64,000 nt of DNA from Ceriagrion tenellum (GCA_963169105.1 OY720640.1:60265527-60329526), one strand, 5' to 3'. Shown: positions 34,099 to 45,727, counted from the stretch's first letter. Made by a program: numbers and translations. The notes: generated by a model from the sequence alone, not told the origin.

Positions 34099-35189
34099 AT
34101 TTCTAATTTCTAATTTTTTTCCTCCTGATATTTGAAAAACCTAAATGTGAAAAACAAAAGTTTTCTCATCTCTTAATTAAAATTCCACGCAGGGAAAAAC
34201 ATTTGTTTGCTGGTAAAATTTAAGGGAAGATTTCAATAAGTTACGGGATCGGAAAAATGAATCGCATGGTTGAAACAGTTATCATTTTTCCAGAGTTTTC
34301 TGATTGGACGTAAATATGTCCTCATATGAGCACCATTTGCAAAGTTTCTCATTGCGAAAAGTTGAACCGTTGGAAGAACTATGCAATGTTGAAACCATGG
34401 TTTGATTTTATGAAGAAATATGCGGATAAGGTTGAAGTTTTCAATGTGCCTATATCAAAAATTTGAGAAACCAGTCATGTTAAAGTAATTTCGTAGTAAA
34501 TTTTCACCCATTGTTAGAAAGCATTATTTAGAACTGAGAGACGTTTTCTGTAAAGGGGGCAGAAATCATTGCTCGCCAGGCACTGCCTGATCCAGCCAGA
34601 ATCCGAAAATGCGGCCTAATGTCACAAAAGCGCCGCGGAAGCCCTCGCATTCTAGTTTCTAGAATCCCATTATTTATCGCGCGGCGCGTCAAATCAAATA
34701 TGACATCTCGGCATTCACGCTTCGCGTGTCACAGAGCGTCCCTTGAGTGCAATTATATCCGAGACCACTTCCCGTTCTTGCTAGCGGGTACTCTAACGTG
34801 TCGCGTCAACTTTTGGCTACTGGAAGTTGCATCGGCGCGACGTATAATTAGACGAGGAGCGTCGAGGTGCCATGAGCGCGGCAGAAGGAGTTTCAAACCT
34901 GCCGGATCCGCCCTCACATTGTTGTGCGAGGCGCTCTTCTTTTGCGAAGCTTGCTGACGCAAGGTTAAATCCACATATTACTGCGCATTCCATACTTATT
35001 TAACGCATTGCATGTCTCATACAAGGCTTGGAACGGAATTGCTGGAAGGTTGAATACACCTTGGGTCTTAAGAAGAAAATATCATATTTTCAAAAGAAAA
35101 AGGGGACTTGCAAAAAATGTGAAAATCTTTTATAATATGACGGAATTCATTCGAAAAAAAAAGACGGAATAAACGACCCAGTTCATGCC
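34099..35189. other. Non-coding stretch containing a CpG-rich patch
   Basis: 34612-34960 is GC-rich with many CpG and GCGC sites, in contrast to the AT-rich flanks. Frames on both strands pass through it, but none has a known motif. It could be a regulatory or unmethylated island or the remains of a transposon promoter. The rest shows nothing. Confidence 0.4.
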
Positions 35190-35402
35190 ATACTGGAAAT
35201 GATAATGACAATATCTACTATGTTTTAATCCACAGAGTTTTTTACTGGTAGAACTAGTTTCAACGCTAGGTACCTGAAGATGACGCAGTAGTTTTGAAAC
35301 TCGTTGAACCAATAAAAAACTCTGTGGAATGAAACATAGTTAGTATTTTCATTATTTATTCAATAATGGGACCCGCAAGGTTACACCGGAAAGGATGGAA
35401 TA
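35190..35402 (-). repeat. Foldback element F1, copy a
   Basis: The inverted arms (about 35196-35252 and 35307-35367) share ACTATGTTTTAATCCACAGA and AACTAGTTTCAACG-type blocks. The centre carries CTGCGTCATCTTCAGGTACC on the minus strand (35269-35288). The same element occurs at 58813-59290, and similarity to that copy runs past the right arm to about 35402 (ATTTATTCAATAATGGGAC, then AAGGTTA). No coding capacity. Confidence 0.75.
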
Positions 35403-35525
35403 CTGAAAAGCTGGACATGATATCCGTCAAACCGCTACAGATTCGGTTTTTTTATTAGTTTTTGAAATCATCAATGTTGAAACTAACAAATTCAACTCTA
35501 ATCTCAAAATGTGTAATTTTGGCCG

Positions 35526-35822
35526 AAGTGCTTGGGATGGTGGGCGAGGAAAGCAAACTTCTTGATAAAATTCGATATCGGCAGAACAGGTGGCTAGAGG
35601 GGCGAGGGGTTCTCAAGAATGTGATAGAGGGAAGGATGATGGGCAAGTGGGGAAGAGGAAGAAAGAGAATAGGTTTTATGGGCAGGATGAAGATCGGTAG
35701 ATCGTATGCTGAAGCGGAAAAGTGTATACAAGAGCGAGATAGGTCCCTGAATTTGTAGAAAATCGGAAGAAGATTCTCTGACATTCAGCAAAACATACCT
35801 TAACCGGTAGAATACTTTTTTA
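35526..35822 (+). mobile_element. LINE family A, 3' end (copy A8)
   Basis: A 98-codon plus frame (35462-35758) contains LGMVGEESKLLDKIRYRQNR, LKNVIEGRMMGKWGRGRKRI and FMGRMKIGRSYAEAEK, parallel to the 50239-50598 protein (VGEKRKLLNEIQDWQRRW, LKRVIERRMLGKRGRRRKRI). The first 20 or so residues of the frame come from upstream non-LINE sequence. It is followed by the family tail (ACATACCTTAACCGGTAGAA at 35795-35814). 5'-truncated; despite the open frame it encodes only a basic C-terminal scrap. Confidence 0.75.
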
Positions 35823-36542
35823 AATTGGCATAGGAGGGTATAATTATCCTCAGATTAATGTTTAGTTCCACCGACTTTGATTTTTAGCATCCCTTTCAAG
35901 CCATAGATTTTTTTGGGGTCTTTAATTTAGAAATTTAAAATTTTTTATCATTATTTTCACGTAAAAATATTCATTGGTCGTTCTCATTTGGATAAAAGTG
36001 TCGCCATGGTGCATTAATAAAGTTATCGGGATTTCGACGAAAACAGCTTAGTCTTCATATAGTGTTGGTATTTACGCGGGCTCCTCGGAATGTTTTTCAC
36101 CTGCCATGCCGTGCAAAATATGACGTACTAATTATCTGGGGCAATCATACGCGTCCATTACTTAATCACCTCCGGCATGTGCGTTGGCGGGAAATGTAAT
36201 CTGCCGCAATCCAGGGTCCCGCCCTCAAATACACCGGAAGCGTCACGGTCTTAAATCGAGCTCTCGAACATTCCCTGCCTCAGGCTTTTCCGGGCATTTC
36301 CTTCTCGCTTGCCGTGTTTACTGCCGCTCTTGTAGTAGGTGGCTGGTAAATCAATACGGTATAGAGGCATGCAATTTTAAAGGTGGATGTGAGTATTTAC
36401 CAGCTGTTTCTTGATTCAACCTACGTCGTCCACGGTACATACCGTTAGAGAACCTTTTTAGCGAAAACTTTGGGGAGGCTGCCGTGTATCCCAAACTCCA
36501 ATTTCCCTGTGGACGTATTTCAAGCTAAAGTGTATGTCCGAA
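35823..36542. other. Non-coding stretch, nothing recognised
   Basis: No motif, inverted repeat or tRNA-like box stands out. Confidence 0.45.
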
Positions 36543-36701
36543 TCCATATTGAAAATAAGCCTTGTACTTTTCCACAGTTATTTATTGTATACGTAAAATG
36601 CGTTTCGCAGCGTGCTGCTTCTTCAGGTAAATTTGTTTATATTTTATTTATTGATTGTTATTTTTATTGATTGTTATTTATTGATTTTAATTTATTGATT
36701 G
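36543..36701. repeat. Foldback element F2, copy b, left part
   Basis: Matches the arm of the element at 14130-14455 (TATTGAAAATAAG, TTTTCCACAGTTATTTATTG, GCGTTTCGCAGCGTGCTGCT, TCTTCAGGTA). It ends in four degenerate TTTATTGATT units (36650-36701). It is separated from its loop sequence (37160-37260) by a LINE B insertion. Confidence 0.7.
36693..36701. repeat. Target-site duplication of LINE B2, left copy
   Basis: TATTGATTG, repeated at 37152-37160. Because TTTATTGATT is locally reiterated on the left, the exact boundary could shift by one unit. Confidence 0.6.
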
Positions 36702-37151
36702 AAGTATGAGTTACCTGAGGATTACTTGCGGCATAAGTAGGATGAATAGGGGGAGGAAATAGTGGGTCATGAATGAATGTGGGTTAAATGCTCCAGTAAT
36801 GGACGTGTATGAAAGGAGTGTGCTTCGTTGGTTTGGCCATGTGGAGAGAATGGATGAGAGTCGAATAACGAAACAGATATATGAGAGTAGAATGAATGGT
36901 GTGAGAGGTAGAGGTAGGCCGATAAAGTTGTGGTTGAATGTGGTTGGTGAAATTCTTAGGAGGAGGAATATGAGGAGTTTTAAAAACCGGAGGGCGTGTA
37001 TGAAACAATGTATGGGGGTAAATGAGGCAATATAGGATAGGTCAGTATGGATGACATTATTGAAGCAGAGTTAGGTGTACAATTATGAATTAATGAGTGA
37101 AACATTTTACTGTGCCTACCCCGGAAGGGAACGGCGTGATGGGTATGTATG
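36702..37151 (+). mobile_element. LINE family B, 3' end inserted into foldback F2 (copy B2)
   Basis: An 88-codon plus frame (36769-37035) reads NECGLNAPVMDVYERSVLRW, FGHVERMDESRITKQIYESR, GRGRPIKLWLNVVGEILRR and FKNRRACMKQCMGVNEAI. GHVERMDE, RGRGRP and W are typical of the C-terminal region of RTE/CR1-like reverse transcriptases. The 3' terminus GAACGGCGTGATGGGTATGT is shared with B1. Flanked by a 9-bp TATTGATTG duplication and by the two halves of an F2 foldback, which shows the insertion order. Confidence 0.75.
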
Positions 37152-37160
37152 TATTGATTG
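37152..37160. repeat. Target-site duplication of LINE B2, right copy
   Basis: TATTGATTG, identical to 36693-36701. Confidence 0.6.
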
Positions 37161-37260
37161 TTTCGATGATAACTACCGCTAAAAAGGAGGGGTTTGGAGA
37201 AAAAAACAATTTAAGGAGGAAAAGCAGGGGAACGTAGGTTAGGGGCTTTTGAGAAGGGAA
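37161..37260. repeat. Foldback element F2, copy b, loop part
   Basis: Similar to the loop of copy a (14260-14350): GGGAACGTAGGTTAGGGGCT here against GGGAACATAAGTTAGGAGCT there. The right arm that should follow is not recognisable. Confidence 0.65.
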
Positions 37261-40200
37261 ATTTTTTCGTAAAGGAGTGGGGATTGGTGCGGAAAAAGTA
37301 GCTTGTTGTAAAAGTTGCTTAACTCTCTGATAATATTTATGTGCTCCAAAGCATCCCTCTATAAACCTTTTGGTGGAACATGTGAAATTTCGGAGATATA
37401 ATAACATGCGTGATTATTTTCCAGATGCTTAGCAAATTGAGAGTTGGTTTCCATATTAAATTAACTTCGTGAATGTTCTTTGATGTGTGTCTTGAAATTT
37501 CGTCCAGTTTGACCTATGTAATCTATATTACAACTTTTTTATTTAATTATGTAAATAGCCGACCCGAATAATTTATCTTTAATTTAATTAATATATTAAT
37601 TTTTATTACTTTATTAATTATCTATTTTATTAAATTATTAAAATATAAATTTTATATAATACAAAGTGTAATATAGAATGTAATATAAAATGATTCGTAT
37701 TCATTTATACATTGAAACACTCTCAATGTATAACTGAATATGAACCAAACGTAATGATATACTCATAATCGACATGAAGTACTTGTGGAGAAGATTTTTA
37801 AGGAAGTTACCGTATTTCCCAAGTCCCTGCATTCATGCAGGCGTATTTAAAAGTAGAATGAAAATATTTATATGGGACGTACATGATCTCAACAGAGATT
37901 TTCGATTGGACAATACAAAGAACACTTTTAATGTATGGATGAAAATGATTTAAGTGTTGTTTTGATTCGAATATAGCGTAAAGTGGTGTATGTCTGGGAT
38001 TCAAATGAATATGTGCTCTTATCGCTGGTCGATGAAGATATCATGTCTGTGGAGAATACAGTTTTTGTATTTTTGTGACTACGTACTGTTGGCCATTCCG
38101 TGTGGATGAGTCAGCATTTAGCTAAAATAAATACTCCGGTTACTAGTGTTAAATAGGTATTTATTTTACGCCTAGTTCACAATTATGGTCAGTGATTGCT
38201 GTACAGACCTTAAAATGACTATACCCCGTTCAAACGTAATTTTAGCTCCAGTTATATTGTTGTATTGGCTGTAACAGTTGCAACTAGCATTCAATAACTG
38301 TTTCCTCTTATTACTGCCTTCCGTTCCTTCTGATTCATCCTCAATGGCTGTATACTGACTATTATAGGATTCTATAATCCTATAACATCCAGGTGTCTGG
38401 ATTTTATATTTTGTATATTTTTAAAAAATTTTGGCATATATATTTCGTCATTAACATTACATAATATTAGTGAAACAGTGCCTAATTTTGCGGGAATATT
38501 CCCGAGATCGAGCGTGGGAGATTTCGGAGTAAGGTCTTAAATGATAATCCAGATTCTATATTGGGTAGAAATTTATTTCAGTTTTGAATTCCCTGGTTTT
38601 ATGTCTCTTTTTGCACCAATTTACTCCATTATTGCAGCTTGCTATTACTGGGTAATAACTGGTAGCCAGACTAACTCCACTGGACATTGAGCGCAAGAAG
38701 TATGCCCCTATGATCAGGAACTATCTATGCGTTAGTTTGCTGGTAGACGTCGGTGTTCAAAAACTTAATTTTCTCTGAATAAAGTCATTAAAATGCCGAA
38801 AACCTCTGTTGAAAAATGGGATATCATTAATCACAGAAAATGGGAATTTTATGATGCTCTATGTTCTACATATTTCTAGTGGTCTTTTTTCCTATAAGCT
38901 GAACTGTTTAATCTCATATTAATATTTTGTCCCTTTTAGGTTTCCTTTCTTCAGGAAATGCATTTATGATCATCGTTTTGACATTTTTCATAATTTTTCA
39001 GCATTTCTATAATTTTTAAAATCATAATTGAGATATTTCCTTTTCCCAAAAGTTTAACCCCTAATGTTAATTTTCCTATCGTAACGGCCTTAATTGTAGT
39101 TATGGTTAATCGTCCCTGTATTCTTTCAAATACCTTCCTACTTCTCTCATTCATTTTCTTTACTTCGACTTTTGTCGGTGTTTAGGGATACAAAGTTTCA
39201 TCAGGTTCCTGGTGCCTGTTGAAACTTAGGAAAACATGGAGGAATCTGGAAAATGCTTTGTCTAAAATGGATCGTAATGATTGATACTCTCCTGATTGAT
39301 TTTCTCACAAATTTGCGTTAATTATTCTCCGCAAATGGATATCATCAGTCAATAATCGTGTCAAGTCTCGAGCGTTGAAAGCTTGGTCTCTGTTGCGAGC
39401 CTCGTAATTTACGCGGGCAATCAATTCATGTGGAGTACAGATGACCCCATTTCCACTCGCAGCGTTCCCACCATACGAGACTGATTTCCGCGAATATGGA
39501 AGCTTTTGGTGGGTGGACTGGAACCAGTAGTCTTATACAAATGAAATGTATGATTCATTTTGGAATTGATGGTTCAAAAGTTAATGGTTTCACTTGGTGG
39601 GAGGTAGAAATTGTTGTAAATCAAACTTTGTGTCTTGCACATTTTTGTTATTTAGAGTACGAGTTTCGGCAGTTATTAATAATTATAATAATTTTATTTA
39701 TTTCAGAAATTACAATGTAGTACAAAATAGGTAACCACTAAGGATAAGCCTGTATTGGGGCTTCTGTCAGATAGCCCACGCAAAATCAATAGCAACAAAC
39801 AAAACGTAATTTAAATTTTGCAATCAAATGTTCAACAATATAGTGGAGAATTATGTACTAATACAAAAATGACTCAGAGATGTACAGAGTGATAAACAGA
39901 GGTTACAAAATAGGAAACGCATAAATACATGATGACATATGCTTGGTATAATAATAGTTTTACAAAAACGCTTCATTTTTTTACATTTAATTCAATAAAT
40001 ATTACATTCAAATTACAGAACAAAACCTCGATGTTTTTAATAATAAAAGTAATAACCAGTTGTTTATTTCCTTAAGAAATTTTCCGATGTTTTTTTTCTT
40101 CTTTGATGTCTGTCGGAAGGGCATTAAATATTTTTCGCGACGCATATACACAAACAAATCTTTTGAATATGGTCTGATTAGGTTTTGGTAAAGAAACCGC

Positions 40201-40654
40201 ATTTCTTTCACGCAAACTAAGGACATATGTCCTGGGCAGCAAATTCTCTTCGTCCCCTGTTTATGAAAATACATGTATCCGAGAAGCAATATGTTCAGTT
40301 CTAAGAGCAGTGGGAATACACGAGAGGAACGGTTTTTGTGCATTATCACACATACTATCTTCTGTAGTGCGGAGTTTACGCCATCACCAGGTACACTGAA
40401 CTAATTGTGGTCGGAATATATATACTTAAGTCTGAAGGGAGATGGTGTGGGTGGGAGGGTTGAGTGGAGGGGAAAGGAAGTGAAGGGGAGAGGGTTGACT
40501 ATTGTGGAACACCGGTGTGTCATCCTGGGTTGGAGGTGACTAAAAGCATCGAGGAGGTATTAAGGAAGGAAATTCCACTGCGAAGAAAACCAGAATCTGA
40601 AAAGAAAGAAAAATCTGATGATGGCGTGACTGCCGAAACCGGTTGTACTATTTT
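37261..40654. other. Non-coding stretch, nothing recognised
   Basis: 37540-37690 is extremely AT-rich with TTAATTA-type reiterations. The remaining three kilobases have no open frame with a motif, no long inverted repeat and no retroelement tail that I could identify. Confidence 0.45.
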
Positions 40655-40888
40655 TTTGCCTTGTTTGTTTTTTGTTTTTTTTTGCTTTGGTGTACGATTC
40701 TGTTGGCCCTTATGTCCCTGGAATCCCGATAGGCTGCTAGGCCTGTCATCAGGTTTTCCAGGGACCGGACCAACAGAACTTGACATACATCCATGCCCTG
40801 GGTGGTGAAAAATCCACCCAGGCGAGACTCGAACCCGCGACACTCATTTTAGCTAGCGAAGACACTACACCGCCGTCGGCGGGGCAGG
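40655..40888 (-). mobile_element. tRNA-derived SINE with extra 3' domain (copy S2)
   Basis: The minus strand has a head like S1 (B box form GGTTCGAGTCT at 40835-40825; GCCTGGGTGGATTTTTCACC), but after CCACCCAGGGCATGGATGTA it continues into a further segment containing a hairpin. GTCCCTGGAA at 40714-40723 pairs with TTCCAGGGAC at 40756-40765. It ends in an A-rich tail (GCAAAAAAAAACAAAAAACA, about 40690-40665). Copies S1 and S3 lack this segment. The composite head plus body plus tail layout is that of a full SINE; S1 and S3 may be shorter subfamilies. Confidence 0.75.
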
Positions 40889-41084
40889 CAATAAATTATA
40901 CACTTTAGGTCCTATTTACAGGAATTATCGTTTGAATGACGTCAGGTTTGGCTAAGGTAAGGAAATTGTGCTATACGTAGTTACGTGTACTAGGTATGCG
41001 GTATTTTTTTTACCAAAGTGCTTAATGTTTCAAAAATTAAGGGTATCCATTAAATGCAGCTAGATAAATGGATGGAGATATAAT

Positions 41085-41370
41085 AGATCTACATCTACGA
41101 TATACCGTGCAAGCCACCACTAAGGTGTTTGGCTCGGGGCAATTCCACACCAGGCATGCAGAACTCATCCCAGCTCAAATCAGAACCGCGCATTTTCCCC
41201 CAATTAGACAAGAAATTAGGAGAGTGTCACGTAGACCAACATGCTACCGTGCAACACTAGTAATGATACAACTAATGATTAGTATCATTAATGCAATTGA
41301 TATATAGTCCTACTAGGTGCTATATAATGCTAAAGCTAAATTATGCTGGAAATTTCTTGCGGGGTAAGTT
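41085..41370 (+). repeat. Dispersed repeat R3, copy 1
   Basis: Starts CTACATCTACGATATACCGT, then GCAAGCCACCACTAAGGTGT. It matches 48400-48805 in the same orientation (GCAGAACTCATCCCAG, TTCCACACC, TAATGATACAACTAATGA-type blocks). It lacks the inverted right terminus present in copy 2. No coding capacity. Confidence 0.7.
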
Positions 41371-43554
41371 GCTAGTCATGATGGCAAGATATTTCAAGTA
41401 CAAGCAAATTCAAGTACATAATCTGCTCTACCTTGCGAGAGTCAAAAATTTATAGAACTGATCTGTCGCAGCTATTATAGCTATTCATGGAAAAAAGTGC
41501 ATTTTAAATCTATCGGTTTTGTCGTCTATTACCTTAATTTTATTCCTGTTATCGTTTATATCGTAATATTGGAAAAATATAGTATTCATCAAACTTTCCT
41601 AAAAGATTTAAGCTATTTTCCCGAGGCAAAATTTATATTAAAGAAAAAATGTTTGATGAGCCCTGGTAGGCGTAATTCTAGTAATTATGCCTTATTGAAC
41701 TATATATTAAAGCTAAGACGATGGTGAGAAAATCAAGTGTGTACCTACTCTACGTATCACATAATTGCTAACTCTCCATAGCTTCTATTTTGGCCTCTTA
41801 TCGTTTACGGAAAAAGTGAAATTTGAAAATGTCAGTTAACCCTCATTAAGTTACGTTTTAGTGTTCAATGGGGGTGAATAAAACTGATTACCAGGTGCCA
41901 AGTCTGAATCAGTTTTATGTCCCACAACATCTCGCCGGACTTCGTTGAGTTTAATCTAAGTGGGGGTATGAACTCTGATGAAATTACGAAATTTCGAATT
42001 GATATTTAAGCTGTTCAAACTGATGAGTCTTTCATTAAGATTGGGTTTTTGCAATTCTAATAATATTTCTTTCTTTACAGGTAAGTTCCGAGATTAAGAA
42101 AGAGATATAATGGCTGATCGGTGAGTGATGTGTAATTAATAACATTTTCTTTTGAAACTGGATTTAAGCCGTCGCCCGTCAATAATAATTATTATAGTTT
42201 TTATTGACGGCCAAAGAAATCCTCGTTTAAAAGTAAATTGATTTGAGCAAAATATAACCCATCACTTGTAAAACTTTTCGAACTTTACCGAGACTTGCAT
42301 CAAAAAACATTGAAAACATCAGTGATATGAAATTGTAGAAAAAAGCATTGTATATCTTCATATTTCTATGCATCAAAGTCTCTACCCTTTTCACTCAGGT
42401 CTTAATAGCGCTTTTGGGTGAGGTGAAAAAATTCCAAATCACAGCATGTTTATATCTCTCGTTGTTCAAAATATCAGCTGGAAAAATTGTAATGACTTCG
42501 TATATGTGGAATTAAAAATAATTAATTGCATCGCAGTTAAACAGTAGAAATTATGAAAAACAGAGATTTTTACATAATTGGTTATTTAACAATATTATTT
42601 AAAATGCTTTATAAAAATATAATACCAAATTACTTATTCCGAAGTTGGAGAGGCTAAAATAATCGAATCCTGAGCACAAGACCTGGAAGACAAATACACC
42701 TAAGAGAAATGTGTCGCGAAGAGATTACAGATGTCTCTGGTATGAGCACCCTTTTGGTCTTCCAAGAACATCTTTGTGGGTATTCCTGGAGATTTCAAAG
42801 GTTATTTAAATGACTCCAAAAGTACTATGTATTCTTTTAATATTTTCCCGTGTGGATTAATGTAATTCAAGTAACAAGCTTAGAAAATTGCTTTGAGTGT
42901 CGTCGAAGGTCACGGAATATGGTCACGGCTCAGGGTCGCCCGTAGTTTTGAATTAGTCATGGGCAACTTTTTTTAACGTAATAGAATTTCTCAAATCAGC
43001 CGAAAACCATATGGGAGATTACCATCACCTCTAACATGATGAAAATACCCATTTGTCACCTTGGAACGGGAGAGGTATTTCATTTGGCCGGTTTGAAGGC
43101 GTTTGCATTCTGAACTTAGGTTACATTTTAAATTTATATTCTTGCGTTTTCAGTAAGTTTCTCAAAATATATTCCTACGTGCAATGGAAACGTTCATCCA
43201 GCATATCAAACTCCCCACAGTTTGCCGAATAGCCGGTAACATTTCAGATTTCATCCCGGGACGCCACGGTCTGAAGCTTAGAGCTCAAGCCGAAGTGCAG
43301 TGCATCTTTCTCCTGCGTTTTGGTTGCCCAATAAAACGTCGAGATCACTGGCGCTCGTAAAAACCGAAATTCTTCCCTGTACGGATCATTCGAGTCCCAA
43401 TGACGTCTAGGTATTTGCGCACCTTCCGAAATGACCAACCGCCGTCAAATCTAGAACGATGCAACGTTTCAGTGAGGATTAATCCTGGAGATGTGTCTGT
43501 TTGTTTCACAGCTATCATAGTGCTCGCTGTTCCCCCTCATCTGTGGGGAACACA
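41371..43554. other. Non-coding stretch containing the candidate splice site at 42,080
   Basis: Apart from the splice-site entry I see nothing: short frames only, no long inverted repeats, no transposon motifs. The absence of repeats around 42,080 makes that site stand out. Confidence 0.4.
42056..42126 (+). other. Candidate recursive splice site or 40-nt exon
   Basis: 42056-42080 reads as a strong 3' splice site: branch-point-like TTCTAATAA, then a T-rich tract and TTTCTTTCTTTACAG. It is directly abutted by GTAAGT, a consensus 5' splice site, so ACAG|GTAAGT is the signature of a zero-nucleotide ratchet point used in recursive splicing of long insect introns. Forty bases on is a second good donor, ATCG|GTGAGT (42121), so 42081-42120 could instead be a small exon. 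That exon contains ATATAATGGCTGATCG with a favourable start context (A at -3, G at +4) and would encode Met-Ala-Asp plus two bases. No flanking exons of a host gene are recognised in the window, so neither reading is proved. Confidence 0.4.
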
Positions 43555-43750
43555 TAAACAAATTATGTACGGCACAGCATTAAAGAAACTAGGTTTTGTT
43601 AAGCGTATAATAGGAAGGTATTCGGATGAAAAAGTAAAAGAGAAATGCGACCTCTCTGGTTAGGCCACACCTCGAATACGCCGCGAGCATTTGGGACCCT
43701 AGTTATAAAGATTTAACCAGAAACTTTAATAAAATAAAAGGAAAAGCTGT
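43555..43750 (+). mobile_element. CR1/jockey-like LINE fragment
   Basis: The plus strand gives LKKLGFVKRIIGRYSDEKVK at 43585-43645. After a frameshift it continues VRPHLEYAASIWDPSYKDLT and RNFNKIKGKAVQPF at 43661-43755. The pattern L.F.KR..., (L)VRPHLEYA...WDP, followed by a K.Q-like block, is the diagnostic thumb-end segment of CR1/jockey/I-type reverse transcriptases. This is a different LINE group from families A-E. Only about 65 residues survive, with one frameshift; no 3' tail was identified. Confidence 0.8.
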
Positions 43751-44049
43751 GCAACCATTTGATATGCATTCACATTGAATATTTTAGTTATTTATTTAAA
43801 TTAATGGTCATCCACATTCCAGATAAAAAGATGGTAAATTCGAGTAGAATCCACAACACTTAGTAGCCAATATATGTTACGAGAGATGCTTGCGTCAAAT
43901 TTCAAACAGATGGTTGATATTTATGCTTTACACCCGCTAACTCATCCATTCCGTCGTGCTATCCATAGGAAAGTTAGGAGATAGCAGGGTTAATCAATAT
44001 GGCTGTTACTTCGGTTGTCAGACTTCAATTTGATGTCGTACTGCCCTCT

Positions 44050-44150
44050 GAAAATACCTCAATGGTTGGTAAGGAGAGAAAACTTCAGCATGAGATTACG
44101 AAGAGGCAAAGCAGGTGGTTGGATGAGGTCATTGCTCTTTTCGGTGTAAA
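44050..44150 (+). mobile_element. LINE family A scrap (copy A9)
   Basis: The plus strand reads MVGKERKLQHEITKRQSRWL followed by DEV, matching MVGEKRKLLNEIQDWQRRWL of the 50239-50598 frame. Flanking family sequence is not recognisable on either side, so only about 100 bp remain. Confidence 0.65.
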
Positions 44151-45157
44151 GTCGGACTCAGGATGGTTACTGAGCGGTGGGAGGGAGTTCAATGAATTTT
44201 CAAAGAATTGAAAAAAATTTCTTCGACCTCTCCGACTCTTCAACTAAATCAATTCCAAAATTAATCAAACCTCATTTGTGTTGGACGACTATTTCTCGTC
44301 CATTCACCAAAAGTATTCCATGTACGTTTAAAACGTCTCATATGAAAACAGCAATAAATTTATTAAACTGCCCTGGGTACAAAACCCTTTGAGCAAGAAA
44401 GAAACAATACATTTCCTTCAAAGGCTTATGTACGATATACATTACTTAACCTAGCCTTAGGAAGCCTTGGGTAGGGTAGTGGTCTGCGCGTTGGCCCGGA
44501 AAAGTAACGGTCCGTGGTTCGTTTCCTTATCCAGGCCAACTTTTTCTCATGGCACTTTCATTGTACTGGAGAATGACAATAAGAAATTATAAAGTTTATA
44601 CTTGAAATTCTGAGGAGTTCTTTTATTTTTTTATTTCTGGGGGTAATCAATCCTTCAAAGAGTTGATTGGACTACGAAAGATCAGTTGTAGGTTGCAGTA
44701 CGATGAGCAGGACAGTACAACAGTGATTCGCTACTCCTGGAATTTGTGTGTCTGGATACAGGTAACATCGTAAAAGCATTGACATATGGTGGGAACACAG
44801 GAATGGGTTCATCATTACAGTCTTTGAAAATTGATTGACCACGTAAATTGTCAGGCAATCAACAGAGGTCATCCCGTCTCCAAAACCTATCCTCTTTCTT
44901 TCTGTTCTCCGCTCACTGGACATCGTACTCTATATCGGGACCTTCAGCATTTCTTATCCCTTAAGACAGTTAAAGCAATTTTCATTGATGTACAGATTTG
45001 CGTGTAACTTTTGAAAAGCCCATTCATTAATTATATGTATAGATAAAAGTGGAAAGATTGCGCGTTACCCCTTTGGCTATTGTCAATCCAATGCTATCTT
45101 AACATGTGGCCTTATGGATCTGGACATATATTTTGATATAATAAGATCACATGTGTA
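44151..45157. other. Non-coding stretch with one tRNA-like SINE head
   Basis: Only the SINE-like segment at 44462-44550 is recognisable. Confidence 0.45.
44462..44550 (+). mobile_element. tRNA-like SINE head (copy S4)
   Basis: GGGTAGGGTAGTGGTCTGCG resembles a D-arm with an A box; CCGTGGTTCGTTTCC (B-box-like GGTTCGTTTCC at 44516-44526) follows at tRNA spacing. The expected anticodon stem is imperfect and no closing acceptor stem is visible, so it is a tRNA-derived repeat or pseudo-tRNA rather than a functional tRNA gene. It differs from S1-S3. Confidence 0.55.
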
Positions 45158-45405
45158 GATAAAAGAAGAACGTGATTGATAGGACATACCATGAGACACA
45201 ATGGACCTGTGAAGAACATAACTGATGGCAAAATAGAGGGAAAAGTCCTCAGAGGAAGACCCAAGAATAAGTTCATGGACCAGATGAAGAGGAAAGTACA
45301 TAGCAAGTAATACCAGGAGGTAAGTGAACGAGCATTAGATATGGAAGTGTGGAGGGCTGCGGTCAACCATTCTTAGCATTGAACAACCAATGAATGAATA
45401 AAAGA
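45158..45405 (+). mobile_element. LINE family C, 3' end (copy C2)
   Basis: Plus-strand nucleotides parallel C1: ATGAGACACAATGG, GGAAGACCCAAGAATAAGTT, then GGAGGGCTGCGGTCAACCAT and a CCAATGAATGAATAAA tail. All frames are interrupted. Confidence 0.7.
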
Positions 45406-45727
45406 GGTATACTTTGTAGAGTCACTGTTAATACTTTTATTTCACCAGGAAACCAAATTTTCGACTAACAAATAAAGATTCAACGTAGATTGTACAAGAA
45501 AAAGAGTGAGGTCATATATCTACACGCAACAAGGGATGGAGAGGATGATAAATCAAGGGAGACATTCCGGACCCGTTACGGCAGAAATATAATAAAGAAT
45601 TCGACGTAAAAAGAGGGAAAACGGAATACTTAAACTTGATTGAAACAATAGAAATAAATTTTTTAATGTGGAAAATACAAGGTCTACCTCATTCAAGACG
45701 TGAAATGGGGTACCACAATGTTACTCA

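Noticed and set aside
37540..37690. Very AT-rich TTAATTA region as a possible origin or matrix attachment site
   Set aside because: Composition alone is not evidence; no supporting motif pattern.
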